DNA of 64,000 nt from NCBI RefSeq assembly GCF_014200175.1, contig NZ_JACHBD010000001.1, positions 62,001 through 126,000 on the forward strand, written 5' to 3'. The translations under genes and the position numbers were made by a program. Numbering within the stretch: position 1 is the stretch's first letter; every line of letters starts with the position of its first letter. The stretch is from Rhizobium lentis (GTDB taxonomy: Bacteria > Pseudomonadota > Alphaproteobacteria > Rhizobiales > Rhizobiaceae). Below are positions 36,985-47,281 of the stretch, piece after piece. The notes beneath the pieces are model-generated. The model made no database searches and was not told where the DNA came from. It was given only the letters and a program-made list of their open reading frames with translations.

Positions 36985-39900
36985 ATGGCGAATAACAAAT
37001 ATAATGAGTCGATAGAGGACAAGGCGTTCAAGGCATTGGACGAAGCGCTCCAGATCGATTTCGGCAAGGACAATGTGCCGTCTCGCCGCGGCGACGCGCC
37101 TGAGGCGCCGGAGGGGAATGTGTCTGATCCATCGAATGCGCGTAATCAGCAAGCCCAGGAAGAAGCGCAGCGCCGCAACCGCCGCGGCGCCAACGGCGAG
37201 CAGGCTTCCAGGGCTCCGGCCTTCGCGCCCGCCAATGATGCCAGCCGCAATACGCCCGCCTCTATCCTGAAATCTTTCGACGGCACTTCCAGCCGCTCGT
37301 CGGTGCGCACCGCCACCCTGTTTTCCGTGCTCTGGGTGATGGCGGGCCTCGGCCTGATGTCGCTGCTTTACGCGCCGCAGATCTGGCAGATCCGTTCGCT
37401 GGCCGACCTCGTCGCCCTGCCCGGCGTCATTGCCGGCCTGGTCGGCATCGTCATTCCCGTGATGATGTTCTACGCTTTCGCCATCATGATCTCCCGCGCC
37501 CAGGACATGCGCAACGCCGCCCGCTCCATGGCAGAGGTGGCCTTGCGGCTGGCAGAGCCGGAAACCATCGCCTCCGAACGCATCATGACCGTAGGCCAGG
37601 CGGTGCGCCGCGAGGTTTCGGCTATGAACGAAGGCATCGAGCGCACGATTGCGCGCGCTTCCGAGCTGGAAACGCTGGTCCATTCCGAAGTCAACGCGCT
37701 GGAGCGTTCCTATGCGGACAACGAATTGCGCGTGCGCGGCCTTGTCCATGAACTCGGCTCCGAACGCGAGGCGATCGTCAACCATGCCGACCGCATCCGC
37801 ACCTCGATCGGCAGCGTCCACGACCAACTGAAGGAAGAACTGTCGCTTGCCACAGAAGAGATCGCCGTGCGTCTCGCCACATCGGGCGAAGCCTTCGCCT
37901 CGCTGATCGACACGCGCGCCGCGACAATCCTGGAAAAATCGGACAGTGCCCTGCAGTCGATGGGCAGCCTGCTCGCCGCCAAGACCGACAGCCTGCTCCA
38001 GACGCTCAACGCATCCGGCTTCGCGCTGGCCACCGAATTCGACAACCGCCTCGAAGCGCTCTCCGTCAACCTCAACGAACACGGCGAAAAGCTTCTCAGC
38101 CAGTTCGAGACGCGCGCCTCGACCATGGACAGCAGCACCGAGAAGCTGAACGCAGCCCTGAACGAGCGCACGCATCAGCTCAACGAAATCCTGATCTCCC
38201 GCACCCGCGAAATCAACGAAAGCCTGACGTCAGGCGAACGCACCATCGGCGGCACACTCGACGACGTGCTGTCGAAACTGAACAGCGCGCTTGACGAAAA
38301 GGGCGCAAGCTTCCGCCAGAGCCTGCAGAGCACCGCCGACGACGCCGTCATGGATCTCGACCTTCGCTCCGGCTTCTTCGAAGAGCGGCTGCAGACGACC
38401 GTCGCCCAGCTTTCGACCGCCTTCGATGAGCGCGTCGCCGAATTCACCAGCGCTTTCGACAAGCGCACCGGCTCGCTCGACACGAAGCTGATGGAAAGCC
38501 TTGCCCGCATCAACGAGACGCTGACCGGCGGCTCGGATTCGATCGACGGCATCCTCAATTCCGGCATCGACCGCATCGGCTCCTCGATGACGGATCATTC
38601 GCTGGCGCTCGCCACCGCTCTCGCCACCGGCCACGAGGTGCTGGAAAACACGCTCGGCACCCGCAGCGAAGAAATCACCACTGCGCTGACCAGCCGTACC
38701 GGCGAGCTGACCTCGGCGCTGCAGAACGCGACGTCGGACATCGCGCTGGCGCTTGCGTCGGGCACTTCCGAGCTGCAGAACAATCTCCAGGCTCGCTCAG
38801 CCGAGTTCCGCGACACGCTCCGCACCACGACCACCGAGCTGACCGCCGCCGTTGCTGCCGGCACGCAAGAGGTGACCACCGCCTTCGGCGGCCGCGCCGA
38901 GGCGTTGAGCGGTGTGCTTACGGCACGCACAGCCGAAATCAGCGAGGCGCTCGGCGCCGCGCATGGACGCATCGATAGCGTCATGGCAGAGCGCGGCGGC
39001 GCGCTCGTCGAGGCGCTGACCAGCCACCACGGCCGCTTCGAGGAAGCGCTGACCACCCGCTCCGACGCGATCATCAACGCTGTCACGGGCACTCACGACC
39101 GTCTCGCCGAAACGCTCGACGAGAAGGCCATGGCGCTTGCCATTTCCCTAAACGAGAGCCAGGCTCGGATCGAAGATACGCTCGAAACGCGCTCCGCCAC
39201 CCTGCTGAACGCCGTTTCCGGCACGCATGACCGACTGTCCGAGACGCTCGACGAGAAGGCAATGGCGCTCGCCATCTCCTTGAACGAAAGCCAGAGCCGC
39301 ATCGAGGACACGCTCGAAACCCGCTCCGCAGCCTTCCTCAATGCCGTGTCGGGCACGCATGAGCGGCTGTCGGAAACACTTGATACGAAGGCAGCTGCCC
39401 TGACGACGTCCCTCGACGAGAGGCACGCCCGCATCGAGGATGCGCTCGGGACACGCGCCGAAGCGCTGCTCAGCACGATAGCCGGCACGCGTGACCGCCT
39501 TGCCGAAACCCTCGATGAAAAGGCGATGGCGCTTGCCATTTCCTTGAACGAAGGCCAGGCCCGTATCGAGGACACGCTGGAAACCCGTTCTGCAGCCCTG
39601 CTGAATGCCGTCTCCGGGACCCACGACCGCTTCGCCGAGGCGCTGGACGGTAAGGCTTCGGCTATTGCCGCCTCGCTGAGCGAGACCCAGGCCCGTATCG
39701 AGAATACACTCGAAACCCGCTCCGCCGCCCTGATGGATGCTGTTTCCGGCACCTACGACCGCTTCTCCGAAACACTCGACGAGAAGGCGATGACGCTTGC
39801 CATCTCGCTCAACGAGAGCCAGGCACGGCTCGAAGACACGTTGGAGACCCGCTCCGAGACCTTCCTCAAGGCCGTGTCGGGCACGCATGAGCGTATCTCC

Positions 39901-42900
39901 GAAACGCTCGACCAGAACACATCGGCGCTCACCGCTTCCTTGAACGAAGGGCAGCGGCGACTGCAGGACACGCTCGAGACACGGTCGCAATCCTTCCTCA
40001 ATGCGGTTTCCGCCACCCATGACCTGCTGTCTGAGACACTCGACGATCGGGCGATGGCGCTGGCCATCTCGCTGAACGAGAGCCAGAGCCGTCTCGAGGA
40101 GACGCTGACCTCCGGTGCCGATGCGATCACCAATGCGGTCTCCGGCACGCATGAACGCCTGAACGGCGTGCTCGATCAAAAGGCCAGCGCGCTGGCCGCC
40201 TCGTTGAACGAGGGCCAGGTTCGCATCGAGGAAGCCTTGGGGCACCGCACCGCCGCGATCATCGGCGCTGTGACGGCAAGCCACGACCGGCTCACCGATA
40301 CGCTCGACGAAAAGACCATGGCGCTCGCCATTTCGCTCGACGACAATCAGAGCCGCTTCGACAGCGCGCTCGAAGCCCGCAGCAATTCCATAATGGAAGC
40401 CGTCGCCAGTGCCGAGGCGCGCGTCGCCGGCGCCTTTGCCGACAAGACCGATGCGATCCATAACGCCTATGCCGACAATCAGCAGCGGCTCGAAAATGCG
40501 CTTTCCCAGCATAGCGCAGCCCTCTCGGGCGTTCTCGATGCCGGCGGCGCCCGCTTCGAGGATCTCGTCGGCGGCTTGACCGGCCGCATCGAAGGCCGCC
40601 TGAGCGATGCCCATGCGCGGCTCGGAGGCCTTGCCGAGGAGGCCGCGGCGCGCATCGAAAGCGGACTCGATTCTGCCCATGAGCGCATCCGCACGACGCT
40701 TGAGGATCGCGCCAACGCCATCGATCTGTCGCTGAACCAGGCTCATGCGCTGATCAGCGATACGCTGACCGAACAGGCGACCAGCATCGGCACATCGGTG
40801 GCGACGAGCATCAGCATGCTCGAAATGTCGCTGGAGGACCGCGAGGCTTCGATCCGTCAAGCTATCGATTCCGGCGCTCAGACATTGGAAGATCGCATGC
40901 ATGCCGGCGCCGGTCAGATCGCCGGCCGCTTCCAGGAGGCGGCCAACACGATTTCGAGCTCCGCCCAGGGCCTTTCCGCCCATCTCGACCAGTCCGTCGC
41001 AAGCCTTGCGGGACGTCTTGAAGAAACCGGTTCCCGTATGGAAGCGGGCCTGACTGCCATCGAGAGCCGCATCCGTGACGGCGTCGGCGGCGTTGCCGAC
41101 AAGGTCGAAGCGGCCAGCAGCCAGCTGTCCGGCGTGCTCGCCGACGGCATTTCCCGTCTCGGCGCACTCGGGGACGACGCCACCCGACGCATCTCGGCGA
41201 CGCTCGAAGGCAGCGCCGCAAATCTCACCCAGGCGATCGACAGCCGGACCGCCAACCTGGCCGAGACGCTGGACAGCCGCACGACCACGCTGACAGGGGC
41301 CATCGAGGGCCGCACGGCAAGTCTCGGCGAAACTCTCGACCGCGGCAACGAGCGCATCGAGGAACGCCTCTCGACCATGGATCGCGCTTTGACCGTCGGC
41401 CTCGAAGCCGTCAACCGTACCATCGAAGGCAAGGCCGCCGGCCTCGCTTCGACGCTGCGCAGCGCCGTGGCCGAAGCAGCCCAGGGAATGGAAGGCGAAG
41501 CGACGAGAACTACCGAACTGCTCGGCAAGACCGGCCAGCAATTCGCCGAGGATCTCAATGCAAAAAGCGACGAATTCACCCGCACTATGGACGAACGTTC
41601 GTCGCAGATCGTCAACCGCGTCGCCGAAGCCCAGAACCGTCTGGCAACCCAGGCCGCTGCCGTCGCCCAGACTTTCTCGGAAGCCGGCAATGCCATCGTC
41701 AACAAGGTCGCCGAGGCCGAGACGATCGTCGGCACGCAGGTCAATGCCATTTCCAAGGCCCTGTCGGATGCCGGCCAGTCTCTCGAAGCGCGCGGCGATG
41801 CCATCCGCACGACGCTGTCGGGGGCCGGCAGCGAGATTTCCGCCACCATGGCGGATGTCGACCGGGCCCTCGAAGCCCGCAGCAGCGCCATCCGCACAAA
41901 TCTCGAGGAACGCACCCGCGAGATCGATACCACCCTCACCGACATCGACCGGGCGCTCGAGGCGCGCGGCAACTCGATCCGCGCGACACTCGAGGAACGC
42001 ACCCGCGACCTCAACTCGATGCTTGCCGGCCGCTCGGTCGAATTGACTCGCATCCTCGACGAAACGGCCCGCCCGCTCGTCGATCGCTATACCGATGCCG
42101 GCGAGCAGGCCGCCGCCCGCATCACCGCCGCCGCCAACCTCAGCGCCGACCGTCTGCGCGCCGAAAACGAAGCGCTCGCCAGCGCGGTTGCTGCCCGCAC
42201 CGAGAATGTCGCCAATGCCGTCAGCGCCATTGAGAACAGCCTCGTCGGCAACGTCAACGGTCTGGTCCAGCGCATGTCGGAAAGCAGCGCGGCGATGGCC
42301 ATGATGATGAACCGCGCCGCCGAGCAGTTGACGAGCGTGGACGGGCGCCTCGGCGAAACCACGACGCGCTTTGCCGACTCCGCCACCAAGGCCGCCGAAA
42401 TGGTCAACGCCTCGACCCGGCTTCTCGAAGGCAAGGTCGACCGCCTCTCCGACATATCAGGCCAGACACTGGCCCAGGTCGGCGGCATCATCGGCCGTTT
42501 CGACGAACATTCCAAGGTTCTGACTCAGGCCTCGCAGCTTCTGAGTGCGGCCCAGTCCAACCTTGCCTCGACGCTCGAGGAGCGTGAAGGAGCGCTGCAG
42601 GCGCTCTCCGTCAGCCTGGTCCAGCGCTCCGACGAAATCGAAAAGACCATGCGCGGCCTCGGCGGCATGATCGAGACCGTGTTCGAGCGGGCCGAGCAGC
42701 GCTCCAACCAGGTCACCGGCAATCTGCGCCAGGGTGTACAGTCCTCCTTCGCCGATATCGGCCGCATTCTCACCGAAACCGAGAAGCGCGCCCAGGAAGC
42801 GGCCGAGACGATGCGCGAGGCGATCACCCGCGCCGGCGAGGAAGCCAACACGACGATCGACGGCACCTTCGCCAATGTCGAGCGCCGTTCCGGCGACCTC

Positions 42901-43959
42901 TCCAACCGTATTCGCGGCGGCCTCACCGCCTCGTTGTCGGAAGTCGAGCGCATGCTCGGCGAGGCTGGCCGCGCCTCCGACGGTGCGGCTCAGCACATGC
43001 GGGAATCGCTGCGCGAGGCGATCGAGGATGCCGTCGGACGCTTCTCCGGCGCCACCGAGGACATCCGCCGCTCCGCCGCCGACATCCGCAGCGAGCTCGA
43101 CGCCACCCGCGCCGAACTGAAACGCGGCGCCTTCGACTTGCCCGAGGAAGCCAAGGAAAGCGCCTCGGCCATGCGCCGCGCCGTCGCCGAGCAGATCAAG
43201 GCGCTTCAGGATATCTCCCAGCTCGTCGGCCGCTCGAGCCAGCAGCTTGAAATCTCCGAGCCCGTCGCCCGCTCGCTTGCCCAGGTGCAGCCGGCGCCGC
43301 GCCCCGTTCAGCCGGTCACGGCTCAGCCGCCGCAGCCGGCGGCACCCCCGCCAATCGAAGCGACTGGTCTGCGTGGAACAATCGCCCCGTCCGCTCCGGC
43401 TGTGGCCGCTCAGCGCGCCGCCCCGCAGCCGGCCCCCACCCGCCAGGACTCAGGCCGCCAGGAACCGGCGCGGGAAAGCGGCGGCTGGATCAGCGATCTT
43501 CTGCGCGGCGCCTCCCGCGACGAAGCCGCCGACGAGGCGCCTGCCCGGGCCCCGGCCCGCCCGGCGGAAACCGCCGCACCGGCCACGCGCAGCAACGACA
43601 GCCGCAATCCGCGCCATGTCGTGGAATCGCTGAATTCGCTCTCCGTCGATATCGCCCGCGCCATCGACCACGATGCCTCGGTCGACCTCTGGCGCCGTTA
43701 TCAGCGCGGCGAGCGCGACGTCTTCACCCGCCGCCTCTACACGCTGAAGGGCCAGCAGACCTTCGACGAGATCAAGCGCAAATACGACCGCGAGCCGGAA
43801 TTCCGCACCGCCGTCGATCGCTATATCGGCGATTTCGAAAAACTGCTTGCCGACGTCGCCCGCACCGACCCGAACCAGACTATCACCCAGTCTTATCTCA
43901 CCTCGGATACGGGCAAGGTCTACACCATGCTCGCCCACGCAGCGGGCAGGCTCCGCTAA
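36985..43959 (+). CDS. rgsE: giant coiled-coil growth-pole scaffold, GPR/RgsE type
   Basis: A 2324-residue protein. A polar N-terminus (1-105) is followed by two membrane helices (about 108-130 and 142-168), then nearly 1900 residues of predicted coiled coil rich in Ala, Glu, Ser and Thr, a Pro-rich linker (about 2095-2200), and a conserved C-terminal domain (VDLWRRYQRGERDVFTRRLY to the end). Size, membrane pair and apolipoprotein-like repeats match the Growth Pole Ring protein of Agrobacterium and RgsE of Sinorhizobium, which build a ring at the growing pole in Rhizobiales. Ten 44-residue repeats occupy residues 702-1141. I chose the ATG at 36985 (GAGGCG upstream); one at 36871 is open but unsupported. 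The upstream CtrA box suggests cell-cycle control. Confidence 0.85.
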   Translation: MANNKYNESIEDKAFKALDEALQIDFGKDNVPSRRGDAPEAPEGNVSDPSNARNQQAQEEAQRRNRRGANGEQASRAPAFAPANDASRNTPASILKSFDGTSSRSSVRTATLFSVLWVMAGLGLMSLLYAPQIWQIRSLADLVALPGVIAGLVGIVIPVMMFYAFAIMISRAQDMRNAARSMAEVALRLAEPETIASERIMTVGQAVRREVSAMNEGIERTIARASELETLVHSEVNALERSYADNELRVRGLVHELGSEREAIVNHADRIRTSIGSVHDQLKEELSLATEEIAVRLATSGEAFASLIDTRAATILEKSDSALQSMGSLLAAKTDSLLQTLNASGFALATEFDNRLEALSVNLNEHGEKLLSQFETRASTMDSSTEKLNAALNERTHQLNEILISRTREINESLTSGERTIGGTLDDVLSKLNSALDEKGASFRQSLQSTADDAVMDLDLRSGFFEERLQTTVAQLSTAFDERVAEFTSAFDKRTGSLDTKLMESLARINETLTGGSDSIDGILNSGIDRIGSSMTDHSLALATALATGHEVLENTLGTRSEEITTALTSRTGELTSALQNATSDIALALASGTSELQNNLQARSAEFRDTLRTTTTELTAAVAAGTQEVTTAFGGRAEALSGVLTARTAEISEALGAAHGRIDSVMAERGGALVEALTSHHGRFEEALTTRSDAIINAVTGTHDRLAETLDEKAMALAISLNESQARIEDTLETRSATLLNAVSGTHDRLSETLDEKAMALAISLNESQSRIEDTLETRSAAFLNAVSGTHERLSETLDTKAAALTTSLDERHARIEDALGTRAEALLSTIAGTRDRLAETLDEKAMALAISLNEGQARIEDTLETRSAALLNAVSGTHDRFAEALDGKASAIAASLSETQARIENTLETRSAALMDAVSGTYDRFSETLDEKAMTLAISLNESQARLEDTLETRSETFLKAVSGTHERISETLDQNTSALTASLNEGQRRLQDTLETRSQSFLNAVSATHDLLSETLDDRAMALAISLNESQSRLEETLTSGADAITNAVSGTHERLNGVLDQKASALAASLNEGQVRIEEALGHRTAAIIGAVTASHDRLTDTLDEKTMALAISLDDNQSRFDSALEARSNSIMEAVASAEARVAGAFADKTDAIHNAYADNQQRLENALSQHSAALSGVLDAGGARFEDLVGGLTGRIEGRLSDAHARLGGLAEEAAARIESGLDSAHERIRTTLEDRANAIDLSLNQAHALISDTLTEQATSIGTSVATSISMLEMSLEDREASIRQAIDSGAQTLEDRMHAGAGQIAGRFQEAANTISSSAQGLSAHLDQSVASLAGRLEETGSRMEAGLTAIESRIRDGVGGVADKVEAASSQLSGVLADGISRLGALGDDATRRISATLEGSAANLTQAIDSRTANLAETLDSRTTTLTGAIEGRTASLGETLDRGNERIEERLSTMDRALTVGLEAVNRTIEGKAAGLASTLRSAVAEAAQGMEGEATRTTELLGKTGQQFAEDLNAKSDEFTRTMDERSSQIVNRVAEAQNRLATQAAAVAQTFSEAGNAIVNKVAEAETIVGTQVNAISKALSDAGQSLEARGDAIRTTLSGAGSEISATMADVDRALEARSSAIRTNLEERTREIDTTLTDIDRALEARGNSIRATLEERTRDLNSMLAGRSVELTRILDETARPLVDRYTDAGEQAAARITAAANLSADRLRAENEALASAVAARTENVANAVSAIENSLVGNVNGLVQRMSESSAAMAMMMNRAAEQLTSVDGRLGETTTRFADSATKAAEMVNASTRLLEGKVDRLSDISGQTLAQVGGIIGRFDEHSKVLTQASQLLSAAQSNLASTLEEREGALQALSVSLVQRSDEIEKTMRGLGGMIETVFERAEQRSNQVTGNLRQGVQSSFADIGRILTETEKRAQEAAETMREAITRAGEEANTTIDGTFANVERRSGDLSNRIRGGLTASLSEVERMLGEAGRASDGAAQHMRESLREAIEDAVGRFSGATEDIRRSAADIRSELDATRAELKRGAFDLPEEAKESASAMRRAVAEQIKALQDISQLVGRSSQQLEISEPVARSLAQVQPAPRPVQPVTAQPPQPAAPPPIEATGLRGTIAPSAPAVAAQRAAPQPAPTRQDSGRQEPARESGGWISDLLRGASRDEAADEAPARAPARPAETAAPATRSNDSRNPRHVVESLNSLSVDIARAIDHDASVDLWRRYQRGERDVFTRRLYTLKGQQTFDEIKRKYDREPEFRTAVDRYIGDFEKLLADVARTDPNQTITQSYLTSDTGKVYTMLAHAAGRLR
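39088..40407 (+). repeat. ten tandem 132-bp coding repeats (44 residues each)
   Basis: Ten units of exactly 132 bp, no gaps, inside the polar scaffold gene. Each begins GTHDRLxETLDEKA or a variant and ends LxAVS. From unit 2 on two types alternate: units 2, 4, 6, 8 and 10 carry AMALAIS or AMTLAIS-like text, units 3, 5, 7 and 9 carry SALxAS-like text, giving an 88-residue super-repeat. 44 is four turns of an 11-residue (hendecad) coiled coil. Confidence 0.85.
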
Positions 43960-43984
43960 GCCTGGCCGACGCCTTGGATCTGGA

Positions 43985-44009
43985 GCCGCCTGAACCTGTG
44001 TCAGGCGGC
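43985..44009 (+). terminator. possible terminator after the polar scaffold gene
   Basis: A perfect 9-bp stem (GCCGCCTGA with TCAGGCGGC) and a 7-nt loop, 25 bp past the stop. No real T-run follows, so termination may be partial. Confidence 0.5.
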
Positions 44010-44062
44010 CTTCACTTATGATGCCGCCAATATCTGCTCCCTATTCCCGGAACCGCGAGCGA

Positions 44063-44623
44063 ATGACCAAGGCCCTGCTGATCATCGACGTGCAGAATGC
44101 AATTCTCTTCGGGAAGGCCACGCCCGAGCGGCAGTCTCAGGTCGATTCTGCGCTGGATGAGACCGTCGCTCGGCTTGCATCGCTTCAGGAAAAGGCGCGA
44201 CAGGCCGGCGCGCCGGTCGTGCTGGTGCAGCATGACGGCTGCAACGGCCATCGATTGGCCGTCGGCACGCCCGGATGGGAACTACGCCAGGAGATTGCGC
44301 CGAGACAAGGCGAGGTCGTCGTTCGCAAGCAAAGCGCCGACTCCTTCTTCGAGACCGATCTTGCCGAACGCCTGAACGAACGGGAGGTCACGCACCTCGT
44401 GATCGGCGGCTGCATGTCGCAATTCTGCGTCGACACGACCGTCAGGCGCGCCGTTTCCCTCGGCTATGACGTGACGCTGGTGGCGGACGGCCACACCACA
44501 GGCGATACGCCGACCCTCACCTTCTCCGAAATTGTCGCTCATCACAACGAAACGCTTGACGGGTTCGACGCGGGCAAGGCGGCGGTAGAAATCCGCCCCG
44601 CGGCCGACATCGCCTTTTCATAA
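44063..44623 (+). CDS. cysteine hydrolase (isochorismatase family)
   Basis: A 186-residue hydrolase. Catalytic Asp is in LLIIDVQNAI (about residue 9), lysine in VVRKQSADSF (about 92), and the nucleophilic cysteine in IGGCMSQFCVDTTVR (about 121). This triad acts on amides or enol ethers such as nicotinamide, isochorismate or N-carbamoyl compounds; the substrate is not clear. The ATG at 44063 is preferred, with the conserved strand following at once; an ATG at 44018 would add 15 residues. It stands alone. Confidence 0.87.
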   Translation: MTKALLIIDVQNAILFGKATPERQSQVDSALDETVARLASLQEKARQAGAPVVLVQHDGCNGHRLAVGTPGWELRQEIAPRQGEVVVRKQSADSFFETDLAERLNEREVTHLVIGGCMSQFCVDTTVRRAVSLGYDVTLVADGHTTGDTPTLTFSEIVAHHNETLDGFDAGKAAVEIRPAADIAFS

Positions 44624-44646
44624 AGCATCGGAAGCAACAGCCGATA

Positions 44647-45165
44647 TCAAATCGGAAGCAGGCGCTCGGTCCTCAGCTTGACGATCAGGGCCTCAACAAT
44701 CTCTGGCACATCCCTCGCAGCCGTATCGACAATAATCGGTGTCTCCCCCCAGTCGTCGTATATTCGCTCGACGACTTCCTGCCACGTCGGTTTGACCAGA
44801 CCTTCCACATCCGTTTTCCGCGTCTCGACCCGGCGGCGATGTTCGGTCTTGTCGGAACAGATCACCTCGACCTCGGCCGCGATCACGCCGGAGCGTGCAG
44901 CGACCGCCAGCCAGGCCTCGCGTGTTATTGTCAACGGGTTGACCGAATCGGCAATCACTATCCTACCGAGCGTCAGATTATCCTCCGCAATGCCGTAGGC
45001 GACAACATAACCCGCCGGGCCGATGTCATTGGAAGAGTCAGCCGACGCTCTGATCGCCTGCTCGATCGTATCGACCCTCACATGTATGGCTCCGAGCCGT
45101 CTCGCGAGAGCGCGCGCTATCGTCGTCTTCCCGCTACCCGGCAGTCCGGCCAAGATAATCAGCAT
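44647..45165 (-). CDS. P-loop kinase-like ATPase (AAA_33/zeta-toxin-like)
   Basis: A 172-residue nucleotide-binding protein with Walker A GLPGSGKTT at residues 7-15 and RVDTIEQAIR after the first helix; it ends with a hydrophobic strand PIIVDTAARD. It fits the family of small predicted kinases that includes gluconate- and adenylylsulphate-kinase-like and zeta-toxin-like proteins. No antitoxin-like gene is next to it. Function not assigned. The 337-bp gap upstream (45166-45502) shows no feature I can name. Confidence 0.75.
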   Translation of the reverse strand: MLIILAGLPGSGKTTIARALARRLGAIHVRVDTIEQAIRASADSSNDIGPAGYVVAYGIAEDNLTLGRIVIADSVNPLTITREAWLAVAARSGVIAAEVEVICSDKTEHRRRVETRKTDVEGLVKPTWQEVVERIYDDWGETPIIVDTAARDVPEIVEALIVKLRTERLLPI

Positions 45166-45502
45166 GCTCTCTCACCCATTTGTAATATGCGGCAACGAAA
45201 CCGGATCGACTTGTCCGGTTCGTCCACCCCCTTCTGTGTAAAAGAGGTGTATGGCAACACAAGCAGAAGCAGCCGTCCGGCGCAATCGGCGCCATACGGT
45301 CCCGGTTTCCGTCTCTTACCGATCGGCTGCTATCCCCAATTTTAAACGCACCGATCGAGATCGATGGCGAAGAGGAAAAGCAATCCGCTGTGGATAGGAC
45401 CTTTTTATTGCCGCCTGTCCTTCATTTCGTCACAAACTTTCTTGATCGGCTTGCGTTCAGCCAGCAGCTCACCCGACCGTCCAAAGACAGAGACAGTAAC
45501 CG

Positions 45503-46372
45503 ATGACCAAGACGACCTCCCGCCTCCGTGCCACCGCGCTCTCGTCCGCCTTGCTGATGGGAGCGTTCGCCCAGTCTGAGGCCGGCCAGGCAAGTTTCGT
45601 TGTCGATGCGCAGTCAGGTCAGGTCCTTGAAGCCTACAATCAGGACGATCTGAACTATCCGGCGTCATTGACCAAAATGATGACGCTCTATCTTGCTTTC
45701 GAGGCTTTGCATGAGGGACGCCTCACATGGGAACAGAAGCTCACCATGTCGGAAAATGCCGAAAGCAAGGAGCCCTTCAAGCTTGCCGTCGGCGTCGGCC
45801 GTCAGGTGACGCTGCGTGAAGCAGTCGAAAGCATCGTCGTACTGTCTGCCAACGACTCCGCCGTTGCGATCGCCGAACAGCTCGGCGGCTCGGAACAGGC
45901 TTTCGCCAAAGCGATGACCGACAAGGCACACCAGCTTGGGATGAAGGACACGGTCTTCAAGAATGCCTCGGGCCTTCCCGACCCGGAGCAGGTCACCACG
46001 GCACGTGATATGGCGACCCTCGGCGTCTCGTTGATGCGGGACTTCCCCGACGAGTTTAAACTCTTTTCCATGCGCGGCTTCCAGTTCCGAGGCATGAAAC
46101 TGCGCGGCCACAACAACCTGATGTATCGCTATGACGGCGTCGACGGCATCAAGACCGGCTATACCGACGCATCCGGCTATAATGTCGTGACGTCGGCGCT
46201 GAAGGGTGGCCGCCGCGTGGTTGGCGTCGTCATGGGCGAAAAAACTGCAGGCCTGCGTGACGACAAGATGGCTGGCCTGCTGGACAGCACCCTGTCGTCA
46301 ACCGCCACGGCGTACACCACACCGGGCGGCCGACCCGGAGCGACGATGACGGATGCGCAGCCGACGAAATAG
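45503..46372 (+). CDS. D-alanyl-D-alanine carboxypeptidase (DacA/PBP5 type)
   Basis: A 289-residue peptidoglycan enzyme of the S11 family that trims the terminal D-Ala from stem peptides. A signal peptide (about residues 1-27, ending SEAG) leads to the three active-site motifs: SLTK (nucleophile Ser), SAND, and KTGYT. The C-terminal beta domain and anchor helix of PBP5 are missing; the protein ends in a short Pro/Thr-rich tail, so it is a short periplasmic form. Alone on its strand. Confidence 0.9.
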   Translation: MTKTTSRLRATALSSALLMGAFAQSEAGQASFVVDAQSGQVLEAYNQDDLNYPASLTKMMTLYLAFEALHEGRLTWEQKLTMSENAESKEPFKLAVGVGRQVTLREAVESIVVLSANDSAVAIAEQLGGSEQAFAKAMTDKAHQLGMKDTVFKNASGLPDPEQVTTARDMATLGVSLMRDFPDEFKLFSMRGFQFRGMKLRGHNNLMYRYDGVDGIKTGYTDASGYNVVTSALKGGRRVVGVVMGEKTAGLRDDKMAGLLDSTLSSTATAYTTPGGRPGATMTDAQPTK

Positions 46373-46644
46373 GCCAATCCATTTGAACGCCATTTCGAGG
46401 TGTTGCCGGTCTTACGCAATCATCCTTCGTTTCGAAGCCTTCTCCTTTGATGGCAAGGACGAATTCCGAAGGAATGCCTTTCGTATTGGATATCGAAGTG
46501 CCGGCGCTCAGCGCCGGATTTAACGGTGCAGTCGATGGTCGAACGCCGATCATTGAACAGGAGCCGGCCCTCCGCGCCCTCGCCGAGCGTAGATTGCCAC
46601 CGCCTTGAGAACCGCGCCTCCCGCGGCGGCCGCCAAACGCCATC

Positions 46645-47256
46645 TCAGATTAAGCGCAGCGTCCAGCTGACGATCTCGGAAACGACCGTGGAAAAGGCGC
46701 GGTCGAGAGCCTTGACGAAGCCAACATTGTCCCCGCCGGCAGGCGCCGTGGCGCGGAACACCTTCTGGGCGCGCACCGAACCGTTGCGGTCGTTGAGGAG
46801 CTTGACGGAGATTTCGACCACTGCCTGGTTGCCGCTCGACGCATCGATCTCGAAGGAGCGGATGTCGGTAACGACCTGGTAGTCGATCGCCAGCCCCTGC
46901 CCCGGCAAGCCGACGCCGCCGAGCTTGCCCGAATTTTCGAAGGCCTCGACCAGTTTCGACTGCACGATGCGCGGCAGCTTGTCGCCCCACTGGGCTCGTG
47001 AAAGATATTGGATCTCCGAAGGCGAGACGCGGATGACGATCTGCTCGCTGTCGAGCGACCTTAGCGCCGTCGGGCCGGCAATCAGGATCTGGCGGGATTT
47101 GGCCGCGGGTCCGTCGCCGTCGACGGCACCCGCCAGGTCATAGGTATCGTTCTTGGCCGCGGTGCCGCACCCGGAAAGAATCAGCGCCGTCAGCGGCAGC
47201 GCGATCACCGTTCCCCTGATCCATGAACGGCGCGACAACAGATGCGATGCGACCAT
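46645..47256 (-). CDS. ABC-type transport auxiliary lipoprotein (PqiC-like)
   Basis: A 203-residue lipoprotein. The lipobox LILSGC (Cys near residue 30) follows a hydrophobic signal. The body has RQILIAGPTALRSLDSEQIVIR and ends with VSEIVSWTLRLI, as in the PqiC/ABC_trans_aux family, which partners MCE proteins at the outer membrane. It is the last gene of the mlaE-mlaF-mlaD operon (25 bp after mlaD). The 272 bp downstream are empty. Confidence 0.82.
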   Translation of the reverse strand: MVASHLLSRRSWIRGTVIALPLTALILSGCGTAAKNDTYDLAGAVDGDGPAAKSRQILIAGPTALRSLDSEQIVIRVSPSEIQYLSRAQWGDKLPRIVQSKLVEAFENSGKLGGVGLPGQGLAIDYQVVTDIRSFEIDASSGNQAVVEISVKLLNDRNGSVRAQKVFRATAPAGGDNVGFVKALDRAFSTVVSEIVSWTLRLI

Positions 47257-47281
47257 ATTAGGCTACCCCTGACTTCCCCTG

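Noticed and set aside
39088..40407. Regular direct repeats considered as a CRISPR array or satellite
   Set aside because: Unit length is 132 bp, in frame, without short identical repeats and unique spacers; the repeats are coding.
39148..41541. 797-codon antisense frame with repeats inside the polar scaffold gene
   Set aside because: Its repeats are simply the reverse complement of the coding 132-bp repeats.
44647..45165. Zeta-type toxin of a toxin-antitoxin pair
   Set aside because: Only the general P-loop kinase pattern is seen and no small antitoxin gene lies beside it.
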